64,000 bases of DNA, taken from Frondihabitans sp. PAMC 28766. GTDB lineage: Bacteria; Actinomycetota; Actinomycetes; Actinomycetales; Microbacteriaceae. Location of the stretch: positions 682,001 to 746,000 of the forward strand of contig NZ_CP014513.1 of assembly GCF_001577365.1 (NCBI RefSeq). Direction: 5' to 3'. Under the pieces are notes generated by a model. The model had not been told where the DNA came from, searched no databases, and saw nothing but the letters and a program-made list of their open reading frames with translations. Positions 26,484 to 34,933 of this stretch are shown one piece after another; the stretch's first letter is position 1; every line of letters starts with the position of its first letter. The position numbers and the translations under genes are program-made.

Positions 26484-27992
26484 TTATCCGCGAGATGGGC
26501 TCGACGGGGTGAGATCGAAGTCGCGCAAATAGGCCGTGACCGCGCCGAGGTCACCGGCGTCGGAGATGACGGCGATGTAGCCGTCGGGGCGGATGAGGAC
26601 GAGCGTCGTCTGCGTCGGCGCGTAGGCCGCGGCCAGCGAGCCGTCCGAGTCCTGGGCGTCGATGAGGCGGACGCCCTCGATGGCAGGAAGGGGAGCGGCG
26701 CCGAAGTTCAGCAGCGACCACGACCCGCCCGCGGTGAGTTCGAACAGCCGGTGCGTGAGGCCGTCCCGAGTGGTGAGCCCGGTCGCGTCGGGTGCTCGGT
26801 CGCCGGCCCGAAGAGTCGAACTGTCGTTGCGGCCGTCGCGGTCGTCGCGGGCGAGCGCTGAGTCGCGGTAGCCGATGTCGAGCTGGATCGTGCTGATGTC
26901 GCGCCTCGTGGGCATGACGCGGTCGCGGATCATCGACGCCAGCCGTTCGTTCGACATCGCGAGCACGTGCTCTGCGACCGGGCGACGCTCCGCATCGTAC
27001 GTCTCGAGGAGCGACTCGTCGGCGCCGCCCACGACGGCCGCGAGCTTCCACGCGAGGTTCGTCGCATCCTGAATGCCGGTGTTCATGCCCTGGCCGCCCG
27101 CCGGCGAGTGAATGTGCGCGGCGTCGCCCGCAAGGAAGACGCTGCCGACCCGGTAGCGGTCGGCGAGCCGGATGTTCGCGCGCCAGACCGAGGCCCACGG
27201 CGCGTCCACGAGATGGACGTCGCTGCGGCCCGACACCCGCTCGAGCACGGTCTGCAGGCTCGCGAGGCCGAGGTCCGGCTCGACGCCCGGGGCGAGGCCC
27301 GCCTGGAATTGGAAGAGGTCGGTGGAGGGGAGGGGACAGAGCGAGGCCATGTCGTCGTCAGATCTCCACATGTGCCACGAGTCACGGTCGAGGCCTTCGA
27401 CAGCGACGTCCGCAACGAGCATCCGGACGTCGTCGCGAGTCTCGCCGACGAACGAGATGCCCGACTGCTTGCGGACGACGCTGTGCCCGCCGTCACTGCC
27501 GACGAGCCAGCGCGCCCGGATGCTCTCTTGCGCGCCGCCTCTCGTGACCGTGGCGACGACTTCCTGGCCCGATTCGACGAACGAGTCGAGCCAAGAGCCG
27601 AACCGGACACTGCCGCCGAGCTCCCCGAGCAGAGTGCGCAGAGACTCCTCGACGCGCCACTCCGGCGTGATGACACTCGCCGGGTACGGGACGTCGGGCC
27701 TGTTGAGAAGCGAGTCCGGCACCTCGCCGACGCGTCGCGACGACCCGTCCGGCGCGATCGCGTCCATCGGCATGACCTGCGCATGGGCGAGCACCTTCTT
27801 GACGATCCCGAGATCCTCGAAGATCTCGAGCGACCGGGGCTGCAGGCCCTTGCCTCGTGATCCTGCCTGCGGGCCCTCCGAGGCCTCGATGATCTCGAAC
27901 GGCACGCCCCGGCGGGCGAGCTGGCAGGCCAGCGTCAACCCTGTGGGCCCGGCACCGACGATGAGCACGGTGGTGGTGGTCGTCTCGGTCAC
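26484..27992 (-). CDS. FAD-dependent aromatic-ring/antibiotic monooxygenase
   Basis: 502 residues from GTG 27992, behind GAGGAGC. The flavoprotein-hydroxylase motifs are in order: VLIVGAGPTGLTLACQLARRG (GxGxxG, residue 9), the DG motif WLVGSDGGHSVVRKQSG near residue 160, and the GD motif VFLAGDAAHIHSPAGGQGMNTGIQDATNLAWKL near residue 285. The C-terminal thioredoxin-like tail fits PheA/TetX-type hydroxylases. A long family includes Rox rifampicin and TetX tetracycline monooxygenases and many aromatic hydroxylases; the substrate is not evident. Divergent TetR regulator at 28076 with a shared operator. Confidence 0.88.
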   Translation of the reverse strand: MTETTTTTVLIVGAGPTGLTLACQLARRGVPFEIIEASEGPQAGSRGKGLQPRSLEIFEDLGIVKKVLAHAQVMPMDAIAPDGSSRRVGEVPDSLLNRPDVPYPASVITPEWRVEESLRTLLGELGGSVRFGSWLDSFVESGQEVVATVTRGGAQESIRARWLVGSDGGHSVVRKQSGISFVGETRDDVRMLVADVAVEGLDRDSWHMWRSDDDMASLCPLPSTDLFQFQAGLAPGVEPDLGLASLQTVLERVSGRSDVHLVDAPWASVWRANIRLADRYRVGSVFLAGDAAHIHSPAGGQGMNTGIQDATNLAWKLAAVVGGADESLLETYDAERRPVAEHVLAMSNERLASMIRDRVMPTRRDISTIQLDIGYRDSALARDDRDGRNDSSTLRAGDRAPDATGLTTRDGLTHRLFELTAGGSWSLLNFGAAPLPAIEGVRLIDAQDSDGSLAAAYAPTQTTLVLIRPDGYIAVISDAGDLGAVTAYLRDFDLTPSSPSRG

Positions 27993-28006
27993 GTCTCGCT
28001 CCTCAA

Positions 28007-28063
28007 GAAAGTAATTGCTTTCCAAAGAAGATACGACGACTTGTCAAGAAAGGCAATACTTTC
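28007..28063. promoter_or_regulatory. Operator pair between monooxygenase and TetR genes
   Basis: GAAAGTAATTGCTTTC (28007-28022) and GAAAGGCAATACTTTC (28048-28063) are imperfect palindromes and approximate reverse complements of each other, 41 bp apart. Both begin GAAAG and end TTTC. They bracket the divergent promoters and are AT-rich for the genome. Confidence 0.8.
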
Positions 28064-28075
28064 TAAACTCGCTTC

Positions 28076-28693
28076 ATGACGAACGCCGCACCGAACCGAC
28101 GCCGACGTGGCGCAGAGCTCGAAGACGCGATCCTCGAGGCGACGTGGGGCGAACTCGTCGAGGTCGGCTACGGGCGCCTCACGATGGGCACGATTGCCAG
28201 GCGCGCGCTGACCAGCGAACCGGTGCTGTACAGGCGATGGGAGAATAAGGATGCCCTCGTGATCGCCGCGATCGAACACCGTCGCGCAGCCAATCCGATC
28301 ACGTTCGCTGACACCGGGTCGCTTCGAGGCGACCTCATGGCCGACCTCACGGCCTCCGCCGTCGCCCGCGCCGGCCTATACGCGATCACGATGGCCGCTG
28401 CCTACGCGGGGCTCTCCATCGCCGGGGCGACGACCCCGACGGAGGTCCGCGATCGGCTCATGGGCAACCAGCTGACGGGGCACGACCGGCCCGTCTACCA
28501 GCGTGCGGCCGCCCGAGGCGAGATCGACCTCGACCGGGTGCCCGAGGTCGTGCTCGAGATGCCCTTCGACCTCGTGCGGCTCGACCTCCTGATGAACCTC
28601 GTGCCGCCGAGCGCTGAGCGCATTCGGGCGATCGTGGACGACTGCTTCGGGCCCGCCATCGCAAGAGGCCGAACCGCCGCCACAGCGCACTGA
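28076..28693 (+). CDS. TetR/AcrR-family regulator
   Basis: 205 residues; the HTH is GYGRLTMGTIARRALTSEPVLYRRWENKDALVIAAI, near residues 35-70. The C-terminal domain is of the TetR_C_11-like kind. It lies 13 bp from the nearer operator and is divergent from the monooxygenase, its likely target. Weak ribosome site; ATG 28076. Confidence 0.88.
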   Translation: MTNAAPNRRRRGAELEDAILEATWGELVEVGYGRLTMGTIARRALTSEPVLYRRWENKDALVIAAIEHRRAANPITFADTGSLRGDLMADLTASAVARAGLYAITMAAAYAGLSIAGATTPTEVRDRLMGNQLTGHDRPVYQRAAARGEIDLDRVPEVVLEMPFDLVRLDLLMNLVPPSAERIRAIVDDCFGPAIARGRTAATAH

Positions 28694-28781
28694 GTATCGG
28701 CGCTTTCGAGGTTCGCCCGGGGGTCGGACGGTTGCGCCCGCAAGCGGCGAATGCTCAGCCGCGACGTCACGCCGGCGACGA

Positions 28782-29249
28782 CTACGCGTCGACGAGATCC
28801 TGGATCACGATCTTCTTCTGACCCATCATCGCCTGGATCTTCGCAGGCGTCGTGAGCAGCTCGCCCATGTTCACGGGGATGATCTGCCAGCTCACCCCGA
28901 AGCGGTCGCGGCACCAGCCGCACCGCTCGGCCTCGGGGTCGTGCGAGAGCCTCACCCAGAACGAATCGATCTCGGCCTGGTCGGCGCAGGTCACCACGAA
29001 CGAGACGGCATTCGTGAAGGGGAAGAGCGGGCCCCCGTCGAGGCAGACGAAGTCGACGCCGTCGAGGCTGAACTCGCCGTTGAGCACCTTGCCCGCCATG
29101 CCGGTGAAGTGCTCGTCGAGCGACTCGTCGGGGTACTCCTGAACGGAGGTGATCCGCGAGTTCGGGAAGACGTCGACGTAGTACTCCATGGCCTCACGAG
29201 CGTTGTCGTCGAACCACAGGCACGCCCGGGGGGCGGTGAGTCCGGGCAT
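28782..29249 (-). CDS. VOC-family protein, PhnB-like
   Basis: 155 residues from ATG 29249, with AAGGAG seven bases upstream. It has the PF06983-like pattern: LWFDDNAREAMEYYVDVFPNSRI, FVCLDGGPLFPFTNAVSFVVTC, and ERCGWCRDRFGVSWQIIPV. These proteins have a VOC fold and were once annotated as ubiquinone methyltransferases; the true substrate is usually unknown. Converges with the TetR gene. Confidence 0.87.
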   Translation of the reverse strand: MPGLTAPRACLWFDDNAREAMEYYVDVFPNSRITSVQEYPDESLDEHFTGMAGKVLNGEFSLDGVDFVCLDGGPLFPFTNAVSFVVTCADQAEIDSFWVRLSHDPEAERCGWCRDRFGVSWQIIPVNMGELLTTPAKIQAMMGQKKIVIQDLVDA

Positions 29250-29373
29250 GAGAGGCTCCTTCGCAGTCATCCGATCCTTGCGCGAACGCTATCGCAGCGC
29301 AGGATGCAAACTCTAGGCTGGCGACGTCCGCACCGGTTCGGGCCCTTCCCGAGCCGCTTCGAAGGGGAGCACC

Positions 29374-30303
29374 GTGGCATTCTTCGGCAACCAGGGCCAG
29401 AATCAGGGCCAAAACCAGGGCCAGAACCAAGACCCGAACGCAGGCCAGAACTCGGGCCCGAACGCCGCACCCGCGGGCGGCAACGCAGCCGCCTCGTGGC
29501 TGCCCGAGGCGTCGAGCCCCCGCCTCGCGAACACCCTGGGTGCGAATGCGCAGGGCACCTTCTCGTCCGACCTCAGCGTCTCGGAGTTCGCGCTCTTGCA
29601 AGAGGCAGGATTCGAGCCGCTCGGCTTCGTCCTCGGATCCTCGATCTATCACATCGGCATCCAGGTGGCGCGGTGGGGCCAGAACCAAGAGCTCACCGTG
29701 CTGACGCAGGCGATGTACTCCGCTCGCGAGCTCGCGATGGATCGCATGCAGGCCGAAGCGGATCGCTTGGGCGCCGACGGTGTGGTCGGAGTGACCCTTC
29801 GCATGCAGAGCTACGTGTGGGGCCAGGAGGTGCTCGAATTCGTGGCGACCGGCACCGCCATCCGTGCGCTCGAGGGCCAGGGCGTACACAAGGCCCCGAA
29901 CGGGAAGGCCTTCTCGACCGATCTCTCGGTGCAGGATTTCTACCGCCTGCTGCAGACCGGCAACGTGCCCGTGGCCTTCGTCATGGGCACCTGCGTTTAT
30001 CACATCGCCCACCAGGGCGTCCTGCAGTCGCTCCGCCAGATGGGCGTCAACCAAGAGATGCCGCAGTTCACCCAGGGCGTCTACGAGGCGCGCGAGCTGG
30101 CGCTCAATCGGATGCAGGCCGAGGTCGTCGGCGCCGGCGGTTCGGGTGTGCTCGGCGTGCGCCTGCAGGTGCTGAACCACGTCTGGGGTGAGCACGCCAC
30201 CGAGTTCCTGAGCCTCGGCACCGCCGTGCGCCCACTCGCCGGCGGCCGCCACGCGTCCGCGACCTTCAACCAGCCGACCTTCACGCTGGGCCTCGACAGC
30301 TAG
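29374..30303 (+). CDS. Tandem YbjQ (heavy-metal-binding-like) domain protein with QNQG-repeat N-terminus
   Basis: 309 residues; GTG start behind AAGGGGAGC. Residues 1-50 are low complexity with QNQG repeats. Two homologous halves follow, near residues 60-170 and 180-290. Each begins FS(S/T)DLSV, has GF/VAFV(L/M)G(S/T)(S/C)(I/V)YHI, an ARELA(M/L)(D/N)RMQAE helix and a closing V(L/W)GVR(L)... segment and ends in a GTAxR motif. This is the YbjQ/UPF0145 fold, which assembles as a pentamer in single-domain homologues; a tandem copy is unusual. Confidence 0.78.
   Translation: MAFFGNQGQNQGQNQGQNQDPNAGQNSGPNAAPAGGNAAASWLPEASSPRLANTLGANAQGTFSSDLSVSEFALLQEAGFEPLGFVLGSSIYHIGIQVARWGQNQELTVLTQAMYSARELAMDRMQAEADRLGADGVVGVTLRMQSYVWGQEVLEFVATGTAIRALEGQGVHKAPNGKAFSTDLSVQDFYRLLQTGNVPVAFVMGTCVYHIAHQGVLQSLRQMGVNQEMPQFTQGVYEARELALNRMQAEVVGAGGSGVLGVRLQVLNHVWGEHATEFLSLGTAVRPLAGGRHASATFNQPTFTLGLDS
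29389..29430. repeat. Tandem 12-bp repeat coding QNQG
   Basis: Near-identical 12-bp units of the form (CAR)AA(C/T)CAGGGC lie end to end across 29389-29430, with third-position changes only. The repeat is in frame and encodes the N-terminal QNQGQNQGQN stretch of the YbjQ protein. Confidence 0.75.
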
Positions 30304-31256
30304 CGCACACGCGCCTTCGTCTGATGCGGCTGCTCGCCGAAACGCTCCTGGTACGCGCGGGCAAAGCGGCCCAGGTGCGTGAAGCCCCAGGAACCGGCGA
30401 CCTGCGCCACGGTCAGGGCTGCTCCTTGGGCGAGTTGCTCATGCACACGGTCGAGGCGAACCTGGCGTAGATATGCGTTCGGAGTCACATCCAGGTGACG
30501 CCGGAACCCCTCCTGCAGTGCTCGAAGGCTCAGGTCCGCCGTCGCGGCGATGGCGGTGGTGGTGATCGGCAGGTGCGCGTTGGCGTGAATGAATTCCACG
30601 GCGACCCGCAGCCGGGCGTGTGAGGGCACGAGCAGCGCCGGCGGGAGGCAGGTGAGCTCTGGACGGAACATGCCCAGCAGGGAGACCGCGGCCAGTCTCG
30701 CCATCTCCCCGCGGAGGATAGCGCTCGCGTCAGCGTCGACGATCGTGCGGGACACCAGCGAAAGCGCATTCCTCCACGCTCGCACCGAGCTCTCGGTCGG
30801 CGCCGCCGTCTCGAGGTGAAGGGTTCCTGGGGCGGTGCCGTAGTGCTCGGCCGCAACACGCTCGAGCAGCGGTTTATGGAAGTGGACGAGCTTCTGCTCG
30901 ACGTCGGCCATGTCGAAAGACACGGGCCGGTCGGTGGGAAACAGGAACGGCAGGCCCGGCGTGAGTGATTTTTTCTCCCCGGCCGTGTCGAAGAAGCCGT
31001 ACCCCTCGGTGACCCACGACACGACGTAGTCGTCCTCGGGTGCCATCTCGCCACAGATGCGGCCCAAGAACCGAGTGTTGCGCAGCGTCATGTCCCCGTC
31101 GCCGACAGCGGTGTGGCGGTACGAGAAGTCCCGGTCGGTGACATGACCCGACCACTCTCCGCCCCCGTTGTACGCGACACGGAAGAGGTCGAGCGCCTGC
31201 TCGAGGTCGGTCCCCTCCGCTTCGATCCGCACGCGGGGGTTGGCGGCTTCGGTCAC
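30300..31256 (-). CDS. AraC-family transcriptional regulator
   Basis: 318 residues from GTG 31256 (no strong ribosome site seen; an upstream start in the longer frame is possible). C-terminal pair of helix-turn-helix units: TAIAATADLSLRALQEGFRRHLDVTPNAYLRQVRLDRV and TVAQVAGSWGFTHLGRFARAYQERFGEQP. The N-terminal half is a beta-rich AraC-binding-like sensor (YVVSWVTEGYGFFDTAG, GLPFLFPTDRPVSFDM). It closely matches the regulator at 13982 in motif spacing and wording. It faces the small ORF at 31475 and two direct repeats. Confidence 0.87.
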   Translation of the reverse strand: MTEAANPRVRIEAEGTDLEQALDLFRVAYNGGGEWSGHVTDRDFSYRHTAVGDGDMTLRNTRFLGRICGEMAPEDDYVVSWVTEGYGFFDTAGEKKSLTPGLPFLFPTDRPVSFDMADVEQKLVHFHKPLLERVAAEHYGTAPGTLHLETAAPTESSVRAWRNALSLVSRTIVDADASAILRGEMARLAAVSLLGMFRPELTCLPPALLVPSHARLRVAVEFIHANAHLPITTTAIAATADLSLRALQEGFRRHLDVTPNAYLRQVRLDRVHEQLAQGAALTVAQVAGSWGFTHLGRFARAYQERFGEQPHQTKARVR

Positions 31257-31295
31257 GCACGAATTGTGACACGTCGCGTGCAGCCGATCCGCCCT

Positions 31296-31360
31296 GATAG
31301 CCGAAAAACGCGAGGGGCGGGAAAGGACGCCTTGCGCTGTCGAGATAGCCGCTAAACGCG
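31296..31360. promoter_or_regulatory. Direct repeats upstream of the AraC regulator gene
   Basis: GATAGCCGNNAAACGCG occurs at 31296-31312 and again at 31344-31360, differing only at the two central bases, 48 bp apart. AraC-family proteins typically bind such directly repeated half sites. They are the only repeated elements in the 31257-31474 gap. Confidence 0.7.
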
Positions 31361-31474
31361 GCATCGAGCCGGGGTCGAAGAAAACGGTCTTCGGCGGATC
31401 GGCGGCTTCTACTGTCGCATTGACCGACGACGACATTTCGGACGAAGAAGATCTCGCCTCAGAAGGACCGGACG

Positions 31475-31690
31475 ATGACCACTGTGAGCATGTACGTGTC
31501 GAACCGCGACGTGCCTCGCGCTCGAATCGGGGTCTACCCCAAACGCCGGAGCATGAGCGACACTCGTCTCGTCTGGAAGACGCCGGGCGTCGCGCACTCC
31601 CCCGCATTCCACCCCGAGGTTCGCTATGCGGACTTCTTTGCAGGCGCTGCCACAGCGCTTCAGAACAGCCCGATGGTCCGCGCATCCTAG
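31475..31690 (+). CDS. Small hypothetical protein divergent from AraC regulator
   Basis: 71 residues from ATG 31475, with AGAAGGACC upstream. Basic, with MYVSNRDVPRARIGVYPKRRSMSDTRLVWK in the first half. No known family. Its promoter region overlaps that of the AraC regulator, making it a candidate target. Moderately confident as a gene because of the ribosome site. Confidence 0.5.
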   Translation: MTTVSMYVSNRDVPRARIGVYPKRRSMSDTRLVWKTPGVAHSPAFHPEVRYADFFAGAATALQNSPMVRAS

Positions 31691-31745
31691 AGCGCCGAAT
31701 TCTCGGCCTGACCGTACAGTGGATTCACCGACCGCGAATTGAGCC

Positions 31746-32351
31746 ATGACCGCCACCATCTCCCTCATGTCCGTCGTCTCAGCAGATGGTCAGCGCGCCG
31801 TCCTGCGCGCCGCCGACACTCTGTTCACCGAGCACAGCATCGCCTTCATGACCCTCGAGGGCGTTGCGAGCCGCGCCGGGGTGGAGATCGAGGATGTGAC
31901 GGGGGTCTACGCGACGAAGCGCGACCTGCTGATCGCAGTGCTTGCCTACAAGCATGAGGGGTGGGTGCATCGCCTGCAACACAACGGCGCCCGCACTGAC
32001 GACCCACGCGATGAGATTCTCGAGGTGTTCTCCTACTTGGAGGAGTGCTTCGCCGACACCACCTGGAGGGGTTGCTGCTTCGTCAACGCCTACGCCGAGA
32101 TCGGCCGAGAAGACGAGGGTATCGCCACGCTCGCCCTCGAGCATTTCACCGAGGTCGAACGGCACATGTCGGCCCTCTGCGTGCGCGCGGAGTTGCCCCA
32201 GTACGTCTCCGACGCCCTCACGATCCTGATTCAGGGCGCACGGGCCGAGGCGGGCATCCATCACAATGCGGGCCCTGCACGATCCGCTCGTCTCGCGGCC
32301 GCCATGTTGATGTCGGTCTACAAGGACGACCCGAGCATCGAAGCGTTCTAG
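31746..32351 (+). CDS. TetR/AcrR-family regulator
   Basis: 201 residues; N-terminal HTH (RAADTLFTEHSIAFMTLEGVASRAGVEIEDVTGVYATKRDLLIAVL). The ligand-binding part has an internal CC pair (WRGCCFVNAYAEIG). It converges on the hydrolase gene at 32410 across a hairpin. Target unknown. Confidence 0.85.
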   Translation: MTATISLMSVVSADGQRAVLRAADTLFTEHSIAFMTLEGVASRAGVEIEDVTGVYATKRDLLIAVLAYKHEGWVHRLQHNGARTDDPRDEILEVFSYLEECFADTTWRGCCFVNAYAEIGREDEGIATLALEHFTEVERHMSALCVRAELPQYVSDALTILIQGARAEAGIHHNAGPARSARLAAAMLMSVYKDDPSIEAF

Positions 32352-32363
32352 CCCGGATGCGAA

Positions 32364-32391
32364 CGCCCGAAGTCGATTCCGACCTCGGGCG
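32364..32391. terminator. Hairpin between converging genes
   Basis: CGCCCGA (32364-32370), a mismatch, GTCG (32372-32375), a 4-base ATTC loop, then CGAC (32380-32383), a mismatch, TCGGGCG (32385-32391): an 11-bp stem. No T-run, but position between two convergent stops fits termination. Confidence 0.65.
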
Positions 32392-32409
32392 CCCGGTACC
32401 TCCTCCGCC

Positions 32410-33246
32410 CTACTTGCCGAGGAACTCCAGGACCACGCGGTTCCACTCGTCGACGTCGCTCACCGTGACACCGTGCGGGGCGCCCTTGAGGACGTAGAGC
32501 TCGGAGCCCGCGATCGCCGCGTGCGTGCGTGCACCGGAACCCTCCAGCGGCACCACGCCGTCGCCGTCGCCGTGGATGACCAGCGTGGGCACCGTGACCT
32601 TGGTGAGGTCGTCGCGGAAGTCGGTGTTCGCGAACGATGCCATCGCCTCGAGTGCCGCCGCCTTCGACGCCTGCTTCGTGAGGGCGATCGCTTCCTGGCG
32701 GTCCGCCTCGGTGACTTTGAGCTCACCGTCGACCGAAAAGAATTGCGTGACGAAGTCGTCGTAGAAGGCGTCTTCGTCCTTCGTCAGACCGGCAGTCATC
32801 TCCGCCGCCTGCGACTTCGGAAGGGGGCCGTCGGGGTTGTCACCGCTCTGAAGCAGGTAGGGCGGAACGGCGGACGCGAACACGACGCTGTGCAGGCGCT
32901 CGGCGCCGTACTTCGAGAACCAGCGGGCGACCTCGCCACCACCCATCGAGAACCCGACCAGGGTGACGTCGTTCAAGTCGAGCTCGGTGACGATGGCGTG
33001 GAGATCCTCGGTCAAGTGGTCGTAGTCGTATCCGGTCTTCGGCTTGTCGCTGCGGCCGAAACCGCGGCGGTCGTAGGTGATGACGCGGTAGCCGGCGTCG
33101 ACGAGAGCGGGCACCTGGTGCTTCCACGACTCTCCCGACAGCGGCCAGCCGTGAATGAGAACGATCGGGCGACCGGATCCGCCGGTGTCGTCGACGTGCA
33201 GGTTCGTGTTTTTGAACAGACCGTGGTGAGCAGTGACCTCGGGCAT
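32410..33246 (-). CDS. Alpha/beta hydrolase, non-haem chloroperoxidase-like
   Basis: 278 residues from ATG 33246. The motifs are those of the cofactor-free haloperoxidase/esterase group: IVLIHGWPLSGESWKHQVPAL (oxyanion), VTLVGFSMGGGEVARW (nucleophile Ser about 95), HGDGDGVVP (acid Asp region) and APHGVTV (catalytic His near residue 255). In vivo most act as esterases or lactonases. Monocistronic; faces a TetR-type gene convergently. Confidence 0.9.
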   Translation of the reverse strand: MPEVTAHHGLFKNTNLHVDDTGGSGRPIVLIHGWPLSGESWKHQVPALVDAGYRVITYDRRGFGRSDKPKTGYDYDHLTEDLHAIVTELDLNDVTLVGFSMGGGEVARWFSKYGAERLHSVVFASAVPPYLLQSGDNPDGPLPKSQAAEMTAGLTKDEDAFYDDFVTQFFSVDGELKVTEADRQEAIALTKQASKAAALEAMASFANTDFRDDLTKVTVPTLVIHGDGDGVVPLEGSGARTHAAIAGSELYVLKGAPHGVTVSDVDEWNRVVLEFLGK

Positions 33247-33487
33247 GATGCTCCTTTCGCGTGCTGCGTCCGCAGCGCTCCCCAAGTCCTACTCGTCGCC
33301 GTCCGTGTGACAGCACAGAGGGCGCCGGCGCTGTCCCCTCGGCGCAGTTCGTCCCCCGAGCGACGGAATGCGCCGGGCCGCTGACCTGCGATTCATCCGC
33401 GGCTCGGAGCGCCTGCCTCGTTTCGGTGGCGCGCGGCCCGTCGACGTGCCGCCCGCAGTCTCGTCGCCGCGCCGGGGGGCACGTTCT

Positions 33488-33550
33488 GTATGGATGTCGT
33501 GAGGATCGGGGCTATCGGCGTAGCGAGACCGCTAGGCGTATGGATGTCGT
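33488..33550. promoter_or_regulatory. 13-bp direct repeats in the 33247-33625 gap
   Basis: GTATGGATGTCGT occurs at 33488-33500 and at 33538-33550, 50 bp apart. The rest of this 379-bp gap has no gene I can support; it is GC-rich with no ORF resembling its neighbours. The repeats lie about 75-140 bp before the start at 33626. Confidence 0.5.
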
Positions 33551-33625
33551 TAGATTCCGCGGCCGCGGCGTAAGAAGTCCATTAGGGCCCTCGAAACGCG
33601 GCTCCGCGAGTTCTACGGTCTGAGG

Positions 33626-34225
33626 GTGGCCATCGCACCATTTCACGACCAGGGGCCCAGTGCCCCGGTTCACCCATCCCTCATGAGCCGAGTCGTTCGG
33701 CGCGTGTCCGACGGCGAGCATCTCTGGGGCACCGTCGATGTGAGCCCGGCGAACCGCACCGTGTGGAGCCGCACCCACGTCACCGTGTATGCCCCCGGTA
33801 CGAACTCGGCAGAGCGTCGACGGCTGCGTCTGCTGCACGCGTGGCCCCTCCTCGGAGCACTACTCGGTCTGCTGCTGATGTCCTTTCTGCGCGGCGTTCC
33901 CGCCTGGGGCGGCTTCGGCGCCGGTGTCGTGTTCTACGCCGCGGGCTTCTGGCCCCTTCTCCAGTCCACACAGAGGCTTCGACGAACCAGTCGCCACATC
34001 CGTGTCTCGATGGTGGATCTCGGCGACCATTACGAGCGCATCGGAGACCTCCATCTCTTGCGCGCGTGTCTGACGATCCTGACCGACATGGATGAGGCCC
34101 GTCGTCGTGGCGCGATCAGCCCTGTCGAGTTCGAAGCAGGTTGGTCGAGGGTCTACGACGACATCCCGACTTCGGTGGACACGAGTCGGTCGACCGACCG
34201 CCGCGAGGATCACCCGGCGAGGTGA
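33626..34225 (+). CDS. DUF6611-like membrane protein
   Basis: 199 residues from GTG 33626 (ATG 33683 is an alternative). One membrane hairpin lies near residues 72-110 (LLHAWPLLGALLGLLLMSFL / AGVVFYAAGFWPLL), followed by a helical C-terminal domain (LHLLRACLTILTDMDEARRRGAISPVEFEAGWSRVYDDI). Topology and tail resemble actinobacterial DUF6611 proteins. Converges with kdpE, 8 bp between stops. Confidence 0.6.
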   Translation: MAIAPFHDQGPSAPVHPSLMSRVVRRVSDGEHLWGTVDVSPANRTVWSRTHVTVYAPGTNSAERRRLRLLHAWPLLGALLGLLLMSFLRGVPAWGGFGAGVVFYAAGFWPLLQSTQRLRRTSRHIRVSMVDLGDHYERIGDLHLLRACLTILTDMDEARRRGAISPVEFEAGWSRVYDDIPTSVDTSRSTDRREDHPAR

Positions 34226-34233
34226 AGCCTGGC

Positions 34234-34932
34234 CTACTCCACGGTTCCCGCGGGGACGAACCGGTACCCCATGCCGAGTACGGTCACCAGATACCGGGGT
34301 GACGCCGGGACGGGCTCGAGCTTCTTCCGCAGCTGCGCCATATAGAGCCGCAGGTAGCCGTTGTCTTTCGAGTGGTTGGGGCCCCAGATCTGAGTCAGGA
34401 TGGTTTCTCTGGTGATCAGTTTCCCGGGGCTCTGGGTCAGCAGTTCCAGAAGTCGCCACTCCGTCGGCGTCAACCGGATCCGACCCGTGGAGCCTTCGGA
34501 CGTCCGGACGACGGTCTTGGCCGAGAAGTCGACTCGGACATCGCCGAAGTTCACATGAGGCTCGTCTTCGACGGAGGCGATCCGTCGGGTCAGGGCGCGG
34601 ATGCGCGCCCGCAGTTCATCCATCGCGAAGGGCTTCGTCACGTAGTCGTCGGCGCCGGCATCAAGGGCTTCGACCTTGTCGGCGGCGCCGGTGCGCCCGG
34701 AGACGACGAGGATCGGCACTTGGGACCAGCCGCGGATGCCCTCGATGACCTGGATGCCATCCAGGTGCGGCATTCCGAGGTCGAGCATGACGACGTCGGG
34801 ATGCTGACGCGTGGTCTGGTCCAGCGCTTCGATGCCGGTGGTGGCGGTGATGACGTCGTAGCCGGCGGCTCCGAGGGTGATCCTGAGCGCACGGATGATC
34901 TGTGGGTCGTCGTCTGCGATGAGGATCTTCAT
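34234..34932 (-). CDS. kdpE: KdpE response regulator
   Basis: 232 residues: receiver domain with phospho-acceptor Asp about 51 (DVVMLDLGMP), DD at 7-9 and K near 103 (TKPFAMDELRARIR), then an OmpR-type winged helix (VRLTPTEWRLLELLTQSPGKLITRETILTQIWG, YLRLYMAQLRKKLE). Acts with KdpD to turn on the kdp operon at low potassium or high osmolarity. Last gene of the operon, one base after kdpD. Confidence 0.93.
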   Translation of the reverse strand: MKILIADDDPQIIRALRITLGAAGYDVITATTGIEALDQTTRQHPDVVMLDLGMPHLDGIQVIEGIRGWSQVPILVVSGRTGAADKVEALDAGADDYVTKPFAMDELRARIRALTRRIASVEDEPHVNFGDVRVDFSAKTVVRTSEGSTGRIRLTPTEWRLLELLTQSPGKLITRETILTQIWGPNHSKDNGYLRLYMAQLRKKLEPVPASPRYLVTVLGMGYRFVPAGTVE

Positions 34933-34933
34933 G

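Noticed and set aside
29389..29430. Short tandem repeats as a possible CRISPR or origin iteron array
   Set aside because: They lie inside a coding region, in frame, with third-position changes typical of coding repeats.
31296..31360. Direct repeats that could be taken for a CRISPR array
   Set aside because: Only two units, each 17 bp, no spacer-repeat periodicity and no cas gene nearby.
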